64,000 bases of DNA. Source: MGBC131033 sp910585655 (GTDB taxonomy: Bacteria > Bacillota > Clostridia > Lachnospirales > Lachnospiraceae). The position numbers and the translations under genes were made by a program. The notes under the pieces were generated by a model. It did not search any database, was not told the DNA's origin, and worked only from the letters and a program-made list of their open reading frames with translations. The stretch lies in contig CATBCG010000004.1 in NCBI GenBank assembly GCA_949502025.1, positions 1-64,000 on the forward strand, read 5' to 3'. This document shows positions 8,487-15,583 of this stretch, piece after piece (position 1 is the first letter of the stretch; every line of letters begins with the position of its first letter).

Positions 8487-8530
8487 TATCAGATACATCC
8501 TTCCCATTATCCGGTTTCTATATAAAACAA

Positions 8531-8616
8531 ATTTCACAATGAAGCGGACTTCACAGTGAAGTAAGCTTTATAAGTAGGCTTTATTGTGAAGTAAACTTCA
8601 TATGAAGTTTACTTCA
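8531..8616. promoter_or_regulatory. Operator array: three TGAAGT/ACTTCA palindromes
   Basis: A 30-bp perfect palindrome covers 8587-8616 (TGAAGTAAACTTCAT and its complement, four ACTTCA/TGAAGT half-sites). A second palindrome, ACTTCACaGTGAAGT, is at 8548-8562. A weaker third, TTTCACAATGAAG, is at 8532-8544. The large one touches the -10 box of the promoter at 8616-8644 and covers the transcription start. The XRE protein encoded next door is the obvious candidate binder. Confidence 0.8.
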
Positions 8617-8644
8617 TTATATCACGTTGTTTTTTCTCTGTCAA
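8616..8644 (-). promoter_or_regulatory. Full-consensus sigma-A promoter of the HTH/membrane operon
   Basis: Minus strand: TTGACA (8644-8639), 17-nt spacer, TATAAT (8621-8616). This is an exact consensus at both boxes with ideal spacing, so it should be very strong unless repressed. Confidence 0.85.
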
Positions 8645-8658
8645 GAACCGTTCTATCC

Positions 8659-9873
8659 CTATTGCCGATAATAACTTAAAAAGTCTGCCAGACCGTCCAC
8701 GGCATCTTTTAACACTTCAATTCGCGGCAGATAAACCACCCGGAAATGATCCGGCTGTTTCCAGTTAAATCCTCCCCCATGGATAATCAAAATTTTCTTC
8801 TCCCGTAATAAATCAAGGGCAAATTTTTCATCGTCTACAATATGAAACTTCTTTGTATCCAGTTTTGGAAAGATATAAAAAGCCGCCTTTGGCTTTACCG
8901 CACTGATTCCTGGAATATCATTTAACGCCTGGTAAATAAAATCCCGCTGCTCGTACACACGTCCGCCCGGCACGATATAATTGTGAACACTCTGATAGCC
9001 GCCAAGTGCGGTCTGTACAATCGACTGCGCCGGTACGTTGGAGCAAAGCCGCATATTAGAGAGCATATTCAGCCCCTCCATATAATCCCTTGCAATCCGT
9101 TTATTCCCGCTTAATACCATCCAGCCAATCCGAAAGCCCGCTATCATATGAGACTTGGAAAGCCCGCTGAAGGTAACGCAAAACAAATCCGGCGCCAGCG
9201 AAGCAATCGAAATATGTTCTTCCTCATCCATCACCAGCCGATCATAAATCTCATCCGAAAAAAGAATCAACTGATGTTCCCTCGCAATTTCTACGATTTG
9301 CTCTAACACTTCTTTCGGATAAACCGCCCCGGTCGGGTTATTCGGATTGATAATAACGATTGCTTTTGTCCGATCTGTCACCTTTTTTCGGATGTCCTCC
9401 ATATCCGGATACCACTCCGCCTCCTCATCGCAAATATAATGCACCGCCGTTCCTCCTGCCAAAGTAACGCAGGCGGTCCACAGTGGATAATCCGGAGCAG
9501 GCACCAGTACCTCGTCCCCGTTTTCCAGCAAAGCCGACATACTCAAATTGATCAGCTCGCTTACTCCGTTTCCGGTATAAATATCCTCAATAGACACATT
9601 CGGTATCTGTTTGATCTGGGCGTACTGCATAATCGCCTTCCGTGCGGAAAAAAGCCCTTTCGCCGCAGAATATCCCTCGCATTCTGTCAGTTGCCTCTGC
9701 ATATCATAAATCACTTCATCCGGAGTGCGAAAACCAAACGGCGCAGGATTACCGATATTCAGCTTTAAGACACTGACGCCGTTTTCCTCCATCCGAGTCG
9801 CTTCGTCTACTACCGGTCCTCTGACGTCATACAAAACATGATCCAATTTCGATGATTTTTTTATTTCTTTCAT
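8659..9873 (-). CDS. Alternative product: aminotransferase domain from an internal start
   Basis: Within the fusion gene the sequence AAAAGGAGGAAGCTGTT directly precedes ATG 9873 (Met104 of the long form), with 8 nt between AGGAGG and ATG. This is a stronger site than that of the long form. Initiation here gives a 404-residue stand-alone aminotransferase (MKEIKKSSKLDHVLYDVRG...), the normal size and start for the AlaT-like family. This is an overlapping product and not a separate gene. Confidence 0.5.
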   Translation of the reverse strand: MKEIKKSSKLDHVLYDVRGPVVDEATRMEENGVSVLKLNIGNPAPFGFRTPDEVIYDMQRQLTECEGYSAAKGLFSARKAIMQYAQIKQIPNVSIEDIYTGNGVSELINLSMSALLENGDEVLVPAPDYPLWTACVTLAGGTAVHYICDEEAEWYPDMEDIRKKVTDRTKAIVIINPNNPTGAVYPKEVLEQIVEIAREHQLILFSDEIYDRLVMDEEEHISIASLAPDLFCVTFSGLSKSHMIAGFRIGWMVLSGNKRIARDYMEGLNMLSNMRLCSNVPAQSIVQTALGGYQSVHNYIVPGGRVYEQRDFIYQALNDIPGISAVKPKAAFYIFPKLDTKKFHIVDDEKFALDLLREKKILIIHGGGFNWKQPDHFRVVYLPRIEVLKDAVDGLADFLSYYRQ

Positions 9874-10182
9874 AACAGCTTCCTCCTTTTTTGTCTGAAC
9901 CATTCTTATTTCCTCTTCCATCCGTTCCTGCTCTGCCTTTTCCTCTTGCTCTCTGTCAGCTCCTTCTCCTGTACACAACCATTCTTCGCTCACCTCCAAA
10001 ACCGAGGCTAAAAATTGGGCGACCGTTTTTCTAGGTAGGGCTCTTCCGCTCACGTATTGGCTCATCTGTCCTTTTCCCAGCTTGACCCCCGCTGCTTCTG
10101 CCATTCTTATGATATCCACCTGCTTGAGATGCTGATGATACATAGCGCAGTTTAGACGTTCTGCAAATTGTTTATGTTCCAT
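8659..10182 (-). CDS. XRE HTH domain fused to an AlaT-like class I aminotransferase
   Basis: 507 residues. The first ~75 residues are a phage-repressor-like HTH (VDIIRMAEAAGVKLGKGQMSQYVSGRALPRKTV, then LASVLEVSEEWL). A charged linker follows (about 76-103). From 104 on there is a complete PLP aminotransferase of the alanine/aspartate type: NIGNPAPFGFRTPDEVI, GYSAAKGLFSARKAI, NPNNPTGAVYP, DEIYDRL, and the PLP lysine K343 in SGLSKSHMIAGFRIGWM. The catalytic part would make alanine or a related amino acid from pyruvate and glutamate. A perfect ribosome site precedes the internal ATG at 9873, so the enzyme domain may also be made alone. RBS for 10182 is AAAGGAAAAGAACT. It is unlike MocR regulators, which carry a GntR-type HTH. 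Confidence 0.85.
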   Translation of the reverse strand: MEHKQFAERLNCAMYHQHLKQVDIIRMAEAAGVKLGKGQMSQYVSGRALPRKTVAQFLASVLEVSEEWLCTGEGADREQEEKAEQERMEEEIRMVQTKKEEAVMKEIKKSSKLDHVLYDVRGPVVDEATRMEENGVSVLKLNIGNPAPFGFRTPDEVIYDMQRQLTECEGYSAAKGLFSARKAIMQYAQIKQIPNVSIEDIYTGNGVSELINLSMSALLENGDEVLVPAPDYPLWTACVTLAGGTAVHYICDEEAEWYPDMEDIRKKVTDRTKAIVIINPNNPTGAVYPKEVLEQIVEIAREHQLILFSDEIYDRLVMDEEEHISIASLAPDLFCVTFSGLSKSHMIAGFRIGWMVLSGNKRIARDYMEGLNMLSNMRLCSNVPAQSIVQTALGGYQSVHNYIVPGGRVYEQRDFIYQALNDIPGISAVKPKAAFYIFPKLDTKKFHIVDDEKFALDLLREKKILIIHGGGFNWKQPDHFRVVYLPRIEVLKDAVDGLADFLSYYRQ

Positions 10183-10309
10183 AGTTCTTTTCCTTTCTGT
10201 TCTCCTTTTTTCTATTTTTTCTGTCTCATTTCTTACTGTCTCATTTTTTAAATTGTTTCAGGTTTTTCAAAGATAAGTTCATTTTAAATTTCATCCCGTT
10301 TCCAATTAT

Positions 10310-10346
10310 TCTAAACTTTCGTTTCATCTTTTCTATAAAGTTTAGA
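10310..10346. promoter_or_regulatory. Candidate operator: TCTAAACTTT inverted repeat
   Basis: TCTAAACTTT (10310-10319) and AAAGTTTAGA (10337-10346) are perfect complements separated by 17 nt. They lie in the leader of the HTH-aminotransferase gene. Another AAAAGTTTAGAATA copy is at about 11288-11301, just before the next plus-strand gene. A likely target of the HTH domain (inference). Confidence 0.55.
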
Positions 10347-10377
10347 TTATGCTCTATTCAAAAAGTTTATTTTTTTG

Positions 10378-10406
10378 ATATTATCATATTCCAGAAAAAA
10401 GTTCAA
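10378..10406 (-). promoter_or_regulatory. Sigma-A promoter of the HTH-aminotransferase gene
   Basis: Minus strand: TTGAAC (10406-10401), 17-nt spacer, TAATAT (10383-10378). This implies a leader of about 190 nt. Confidence 0.7.
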
Positions 10407-10494
10407 GTAAAAGTTCATTTTCGATTTATAAGCTTACCCTCCCCTATTCCGAATCTAAATTGCCGAATAATTGACTTTATTAGACGAATCAACA

Positions 10495-10523
10495 TTGACA
10501 TTTTTCCTTTCTACGCATACAAT
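10495..10523 (+). promoter_or_regulatory. Sigma-A promoter of the peptidase C26 gene
   Basis: TTGACA (10495-10500), 17-nt spacer, TACAAT (10518-10523), 40 nt before the start codon at 10563. Confidence 0.8.
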
Positions 10524-10562
10524 ATGGATAAGTATTCTGGAAAAAGCAAAGGAGATGTTATT

Positions 10563-11264
10563 ATGCCTAACATCCTGATTTCCGGCTCTGATATCAGCCG
10601 GGCTAACTATGAAAATGCGCTGCATGCCGTCGGCGCCTCGTATGGTTCCTTTTATCTGCCAAAAGTAACCGAAGATCCCATCAGCCCTTCTTTTTTAAGC
10701 TCCTACGACGGTCTTTTACTGGCAGGGGGCGGAGATGTGAACCCGGAGTTGTTCGGACAGTCAAATACTGCTTCCGGCACTCCTGATCCGGAACGTGATC
10801 GCATCGAATTGGAACTGATTTCTTCCTTTATAAAAGCAGGCAAGCCGATTCTTGGTATCTGCCGTGGTTTTCAAATCGTCAATGTCGCGTTAGGCGGTAC
10901 GCTTCATCAGGACGTAGGAGAACAGGGACACCTGCTCCATACGCCAGAACCGGGGAATACGCCTCTGGAGGATAAAGTACATCTGACCCGCGCGGCAGAG
11001 TTTTCTTTTTTAGGGCAGCTCTATGGTTCTGTTTTTTCCGTCAACAGCGCACATCATCAGTCTGTAGATCGCCTGGCGGATCCGCTGCTCGCCATCCAAT
11101 GGGCTATGAAGGACGGCTGTGTAGAAGGAGCTTTTCATCCTGGTTATCCCTACCTTGGCGTACAATGGCATCCGGAGCGTATGTGTCTGGAAAAAGCACG
11201 CACGGATACTGTAGACGGGCTCGCCATCTTCCACTACTTCCTTTCCCTGTTTCAAGCCCTGTAA
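10563..11264 (+). CDS. Gamma-glutamyl-gamma-aminobutyrate hydrolase family protein (class I glutamine amidotransferase-like, peptidase C26)
   Basis: 233 residues from ATG 10563, preceded by AAAGGAGATGTTATT. The triad is visible: nucleophile Cys in GICRGFQIVN, and His and Glu in GVQWHPE. LLLAGGGDVNPELFG and the PDPERDRIELELI segment are typical of PuuD-like enzymes, which split gamma-glutamyl-GABA to glutamate and GABA in polyamine breakdown. No putrescine pathway genes lie nearby, so the substrate may differ. Full length for the family (about 240). It has its own promoter, and the next gene starts 52 nt downstream. Confidence 0.85.
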   Translation: MPNILISGSDISRANYENALHAVGASYGSFYLPKVTEDPISPSFLSSYDGLLLAGGGDVNPELFGQSNTASGTPDPERDRIELELISSFIKAGKPILGICRGFQIVNVALGGTLHQDVGEQGHLLHTPEPGNTPLEDKVHLTRAAEFSFLGQLYGSVFSVNSAHHQSVDRLADPLLAIQWAMKDGCVEGAFHPGYPYLGVQWHPERMCLEKARTDTVDGLAIFHYFLSLFQAL

Positions 11265-11316
11265 GCCAAGTTCACTTGAAATACAAAAAGTTTAGAATAC
11301 CTACGAGGAGAATAAT

Positions 11317-12363
11317 ATGCCGAAAGTACCTAGAAATTATAAACGTAAAGATTATTCTGCCCTGTTGACAGAACTGCAAAGCTCTTACTCTGCTGCCAAA
11401 ACTCAAAAAAATACTGCTGTCGAAGAGCCAAATGAGAAACCGCTTACCGCCGCCCGGCGGCTGCGTTCCAGCAAGATGGACAACCGTCGGCTAAAATACG
11501 CCTATTCCAAGCGGCAAATGGTTCTTCACGACAAGGATTGTGATCTGGTAAAAAATATTCCGGATATGGAATTTGATATGGTAGAAACGATTCCAAAAGG
11601 CATGACCATCTGTCAAAAGTGTTATCGGATGGTACTGATCCGCAACGCGATTGGCGACGATGCCAAGCGGATCCCTGCCTATCTTCGTTTTTTTGATATG
11701 GTAGAAGCTTCTAACTCTGATTTGTATACCCTACTGGTAGAATATCGCGCCTCTATCCGCTGGGAAAATTCCTACACGCTTACGATCAAAGTAAACGACG
11801 ACAGTTGGCAGATTGTTCATATGGAACGCGGGGAAAATCTGCTTTATCATAATAATTATTATATTTTAGAGGATTATTCCAGGCACTTCTTAAACGACTA
11901 TCATGAACAGCGAGTAAACGGCACGCAGGATTTTCACCACTATTCTTATATAATCTGCCATTATTCCTGGGCAGAACATGTAGAAAGTATGAAAGAGCGG
12001 GCAAGGAGACAGGAAGAAGAGGCAAGAAGAGCGGCAGAACCAATCTGTAACTATATGAAGCTGCAAAAGTTTTCCCTCTTTTATGCCCACTACATTTTTG
12101 TAGACAGTCAGGAACACCTGGCAGACGCCCTCTTTCTCTCTCAGGGTATCCAAATCCACTGGGGAAAAGAATTTGCAAAGCCAGGTATTTCCTATCGTTT
12201 CCGTTTCTGTAAGGTTCGCAAGCGGCAGGAAAAGCAGTTTTTAGAAGCATTGCAAAAGCTCCAGGACGATATGCCGCTTTCCCAATATTTGGAATATGCC
12301 AGTTTTTGCAAAAGCTTTTCCTCTAAGTCACCAAAAGTCCGGGCAGAAAATCAGCCTAGTTAA
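11317..12363 (+). CDS. Unknown protein with a His/Cys zinc-finger-like motif
   Basis: 348 residues; I do not recognise a named family. The start follows CGAGGAGAATAAT. Residues about 65-112 hold a H-x4-C ... C-x2-C pattern (MVLHDKDCDLV...GMTICQKCYRMV), a plausible Zn site. Beyond this lies a region rich in aromatic residues (SWQIVHMERGENLLYHNNYYILEDYSRHF). About 225-240 is a short charged helix (MKERARRQEEEARRAAE). No membrane segment or signal peptide. It may be co-transcribed with the preceding hydrolase or driven from the short gap that carries AAAAAGTTTAGAATA. Confidence 0.6.
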   Translation: MPKVPRNYKRKDYSALLTELQSSYSAAKTQKNTAVEEPNEKPLTAARRLRSSKMDNRRLKYAYSKRQMVLHDKDCDLVKNIPDMEFDMVETIPKGMTICQKCYRMVLIRNAIGDDAKRIPAYLRFFDMVEASNSDLYTLLVEYRASIRWENSYTLTIKVNDDSWQIVHMERGENLLYHNNYYILEDYSRHFLNDYHEQRVNGTQDFHHYSYIICHYSWAEHVESMKERARRQEEEARRAAEPICNYMKLQKFSLFYAHYIFVDSQEHLADALFLSQGIQIHWGKEFAKPGISYRFRFCKVRKRQEKQFLEALQKLQDDMPLSQYLEYASFCKSFSSKSPKVRAENQPS

Positions 12364-12380
12364 TTTTAAAAACTGCCGCT

Positions 12381-13055
12381 TTAGCAAATGGTTCCTTCTG
12401 CTTGGGGTGGGTTAGAAGTTTGAAAGCTTCCCGGAGACTTTAACTCCTCTGCAATTACCCGTAGCGCTGCTTCTAATCCCTTTGTAATCGCAGACAGCTC
12501 CATAAAAGGCGTACTTGCCGCCTTAGTAAGCGCCTGTCCGGAAGCATATGGAACATGGATGAACCCACCTAACACTTCCGGATACTGTGTAGCGCAAAGA
12601 TCCAGCAATTCATACATGGTAGAATTACATACGTAGGTTCCTGCCGTATAGGACAAATGAGCCGGGACGCCTGCCTCCCTCATTGCCGCCGCGATTGCCT
12701 TTACCGGAATTGTAGCAAAATATGCCGCCGGAGCATTCTGACGAATCGCTTCATCCTGTGGCTGGTTGCCTTCATTATCCGGGGCAGAAGCTTCCATCAG
12801 GTTAATCGCTACCCGCTCTATGGTCATCGCTGCCCTTCCTCCCGCCTGCCCAATACAAAGCACTGCCGCCGGTTTATAACGCTCCATCAGCTCCTGCAAT
12901 ACCACCCCGCTTTTATGGAACACGACCGGGATTTCTTCCTTTTGAATCTGCATTCCCTCTATCGTATCTGGCAGAGCTTTGACTGCCTCATAAGCCGGAT
13001 TGATCGTTTCTCCGCCAAACGGCGCAAAGCCTGTAATTAAAATCGTATTATTCAT
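12381..13055 (-). CDS. pcp: Pyroglutamyl-peptidase I
   Basis: 224 residues. The start at 13055 is preferred over the ATG 6 nt upstream because GGGAG is 8 nt from it. A C15-family cysteine peptidase that removes N-terminal pyroglutamate from peptides in the cytoplasm. Visible landmarks are GFAPFGGETINPA near the start, the Glu of TIERVAINL, the nucleophile Cys in GTYVCNSTMY and the His in GFIHVPY. All three catalytic residues are present. The start overlaps the end of the lipoprotein gene, so the two are co-transcribed. Confidence 0.92.
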   Translation of the reverse strand: MNNTILITGFAPFGGETINPAYEAVKALPDTIEGMQIQKEEIPVVFHKSGVVLQELMERYKPAAVLCIGQAGGRAAMTIERVAINLMEASAPDNEGNQPQDEAIRQNAPAAYFATIPVKAIAAAMREAGVPAHLSYTAGTYVCNSTMYELLDLCATQYPEVLGGFIHVPYASGQALTKAASTPFMELSAITKGLEAALRVIAEELKSPGSFQTSNPPQAEGTIC

Positions 13056-13911
13056 ACTCATAACTCCCTTTTTTTATCTCTATGTTTCCCAGGTGAAAAC
13101 AACCATCCTCCCAGAAAACCTCTGCCCTAAGACCTGGCGTATCCTCCTCGTGGATTGTCATACCCACTCCCTTTAAGCGATAACCGCCCTCCAGGAACAG
13201 CCAAATCGTTCCGTTCTCCACGTGAAAAGCAGCCTGTTCTTCCCATGAAATCCCCTCAAAAGCGTCTTCTCTCTCATAGGTGCTTTCGATTCTCTCTGCA
13301 TCTGCCACCAGGTTGTCAAAAAGCTCCTTTAATTCCCAGCTTTCTTCTAACTGTGTTTCGTCAAGAACACAAGACAATCGCTCCTGTTCTGGTTCCCACT
13401 TCCAGTCAATCCGCTCGTTTAACTGCTTCATATAGTCTGCCTGTTCCAACATAAAAAATTGCAACTCTCCGTCCAGTTCCTTTGCCACTGTAAGTTTGTA
13501 AACAGACACTCCTGTCCCATGTGCCTCCGTCCAAAGCAGCGCTGCCTCTTTCTCTCCGTCTCCATCATAATCCCCGCAGACAATTTGCGGCATCGTCCAT
13601 AGATCGAGTCGCACCTCTTCTATTAAGCTCCGTTTTCCACGGAACCGGAAAAACAACTCTCCTCCCGGCTGGTAACAATACAAATAGCAGTTTTCTTCCG
13701 GAACTGACGCCACTAAATAAAGCCCCTCAGAATCTATCTCGCTTGAATTAGAAACCAGTTCCAGACGATCTAACTCCTCGTCTGTTACAAGCTCCATCCA
13801 CTCGGAAAGAGAATGCGGCTCTGCCGCTTCCAGCTTTTGACATGCTGATAAACATAAGCTTCCAAGAATAAGGAAACTGATTGCTGCTGTTACAATAAAA
13901 AATTTTTTCAT
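13048..13911 (-). CDS. Lipoprotein with an FG-GAP-like repeat
   Basis: 287 residues. The N-terminus is a lipoprotein signal (KKFFIVTAAISFLILGS, then LSAC with Cys24 as the lipid anchor), so it should sit on the outer face of the membrane. The segment QIVCGDYDGDGEKEAALLW looks like a single calcium-binding FG-GAP/VCBS-type repeat. The remainder is acidic and unassigned. RBS GGAGGAAACC. It lies between the AAA/nuclease gene (40-nt gap) and pcp (8-nt overlap). Function unknown. Confidence 0.7.
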   Translation of the reverse strand: MKKFFIVTAAISFLILGSLCLSACQKLEAAEPHSLSEWMELVTDEELDRLELVSNSSEIDSEGLYLVASVPEENCYLYCYQPGGELFFRFRGKRSLIEEVRLDLWTMPQIVCGDYDGDGEKEAALLWTEAHGTGVSVYKLTVAKELDGELQFFMLEQADYMKQLNERIDWKWEPEQERLSCVLDETQLEESWELKELFDNLVADAERIESTYEREDAFEGISWEEQAAFHVENGTIWLFLEGGYRLKGVGMTIHEEDTPGLRAEVFWEDGCFHLGNIEIKKGSYEYE

Positions 13912-13951
13912 TGGTTTCCTCCTTTGCGTGTGGTGCGATAAAAATATTTTT

Positions 13952-15583
13952 CTAGACTACTGCTTCTATAATTCTTTTTCCCTCACAATAAATTTCTTTT
14001 ACACCAATCATTTTCTTCTTGTTAAAGTTAAAGCTTAACAAATATCCTTCCTCTAACTGATAATATTTTAAATAAGCAGCCAGTTGTTCCTTACCTCGTT
14101 GATTGTATTCCTCCCCATGCCAAATTTTCATTTCTATTACGTACTGCTGACCTCGATAATCTACTATCACATCCGTCCGCTTCCGATCTCTGGTCTGCGC
14201 CTCCACATAATAATTTCCTACTCCATTAATAATCGGTTTTAAATAGAGCAGAAAAAAACGCCTCCCATTTTCCTCTAAAAAGCCCTCATTACTGTCTGAA
14301 TAAACTTCTGTAAAGTGCTTTACAAATTTTCTCAATACCAGCTCCATATTCAATCTGCCGTTTTTTACAAACTGGTTTTTGTCTACATCGCCTGCAGCAT
14401 AACTTTTACTGCCAATCAGCTCTTCTGATAAAAATAAATTATAGAGTCTAGTTTCAAATATCCGATTTGCTACCGCTATTCTCCCAGATACATTTTTAAT
14501 AAAACCAAACATCATTCCTATTTCCACTATCGTATGATCCGGATTAAACGGAAAACTTTGCCCGCTAAATAATATGGTATACAACATCTCCCGTAGTTCT
14601 GAATAGTCTGCTATTTTTTTCCTCATATCATCTATCAATGTATTGGGCGTGTTAAGAAAAGCTTTGACAGCCTCTAATATTCCTGCCTTGCTCCATGCTG
14701 CTCTTTTATCGGGAAATCCCTCTATTCCTACCAAAGTTTCATCTATATATTTACACAACCATGATACCAGAAATGGATACCCAGAAGTATATTCATAAAG
14801 CAACTCTGCTATTTCTTTTACTTCCATACCTGTCTGCCAAACTGCTTCATATTCTGCTAACATCCCAGAAATATCCTTAATAGAAAAACTCATATCCAAA
14901 TCAAATTCTGCCGCAACATTCCACGGGCTATTATACTTATGCTCTTCCTCTGGTCGAATTTTCAATTTTAAATTTCTAATATCATATACTCCTGCTAAAA
15001 TAACAGAATGAAAGGTTGCCAACTCCTCTCGTTCCAAATATCCATCTCGAAGTTGCGCCAGGAAATCCAAAAAAATCTGGTTATTGGAAGCGCTGTCAAT
15101 CTCATCTACCATCAGTACAACCGGCTGCTCCACCAAAGCACATATCTCACCAAGAGCATTGAATAAAGCAACAAGGTCAAATTCTTTCCCCCCTTCCTCC
15201 TCTCTTTTCTCAAGTATTTGTATGATTGATGCTTCTCTCTCTCGAAAAGTTTTTTTCCTTGTGCTTCGACACAATTCCTCTGCAAATGCCGCTGCAAATG
15301 TAAACTCCGTCTGAAATTTTGCCGTACTCATTCTTTGAAAACTAAGAGACAATACGATATATTCTGAACGTAAGTATTGTTCCAACGCCTTTAAAGTTGT
15401 TGTTTTCCCATACTGTCTGGCTCTACTTATTACAAAATATTCTCCTCGATCTACCAACTTTTTAATTTTTTCCAAACGCTCTGTCAAGTCAACCATATAA
15501 TGCCTTTTAGAATAACAAGTACCCGTAACATTAAAATATTTCTCTGCTTCTCTAGCCTTTGTTATCTCTATCACCGCTGTCAC
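13952..15583 (-). CDS. AAA-ATPase-like protein with C-terminal PD-(D/E)XK nuclease domain
   Basis: 543 residues, GTG start overlapping the topB stop (GTGA). The N-terminal AAA domain has a Walker A variant at 53-63 (SRARQYGKTTT) and a Walker B (VVLMVDEIDSASNN). The last ~100 residues fit the PDDEXK_9-type nuclease found at the end of these proteins (GVGNYYVEAQTRDRKRTDVIVDY...YVIEMKIWHGEEY, giving the D...E-x-K residues). This family (AAA-ATPase_like / PDDEXK_9) is abundant in gut Firmicutes and Bacteroidetes and is of uncertain function, possibly selfish or defensive. Coupled to topB by overlap, though this may be only positional. Confidence 0.85.
   Translation of the reverse strand: MTAVIEITKAREAEKYFNVTGTCYSKRHYMVDLTERLEKIKKLVDRGEYFVISRARQYGKTTTLKALEQYLRSEYIVLSLSFQRMSTAKFQTEFTFAAAFAEELCRSTRKKTFREREASIIQILEKREEEGGKEFDLVALFNALGEICALVEQPVVLMVDEIDSASNNQIFLDFLAQLRDGYLEREELATFHSVILAGVYDIRNLKLKIRPEEEHKYNSPWNVAAEFDLDMSFSIKDISGMLAEYEAVWQTGMEVKEIAELLYEYTSGYPFLVSWLCKYIDETLVGIEGFPDKRAAWSKAGILEAVKAFLNTPNTLIDDMRKKIADYSELREMLYTILFSGQSFPFNPDHTIVEIGMMFGFIKNVSGRIAVANRIFETRLYNLFLSEELIGSKSYAAGDVDKNQFVKNGRLNMELVLRKFVKHFTEVYSDSNEGFLEENGRRFFLLYLKPIINGVGNYYVEAQTRDRKRTDVIVDYRGQQYVIEMKIWHGEEYNQRGKEQLAAYLKYYQLEEGYLLSFNFNKKKMIGVKEIYCEGKRIIEAVV

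Larger units (their letters stand above)
10183..10562. other. Divergent regulatory region between the HTH-aminotransferase and the glutamine-amidotransferase-like gene
   Basis: 380 AT-rich bases. They hold a promoter for each direction and a 10-bp inverted repeat (10310-10346). Several loose AAAGTT(T/C)A words lie around it (near 10270, 10360, 10400, 10412). No small gene is apparent. Confidence 0.6.
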
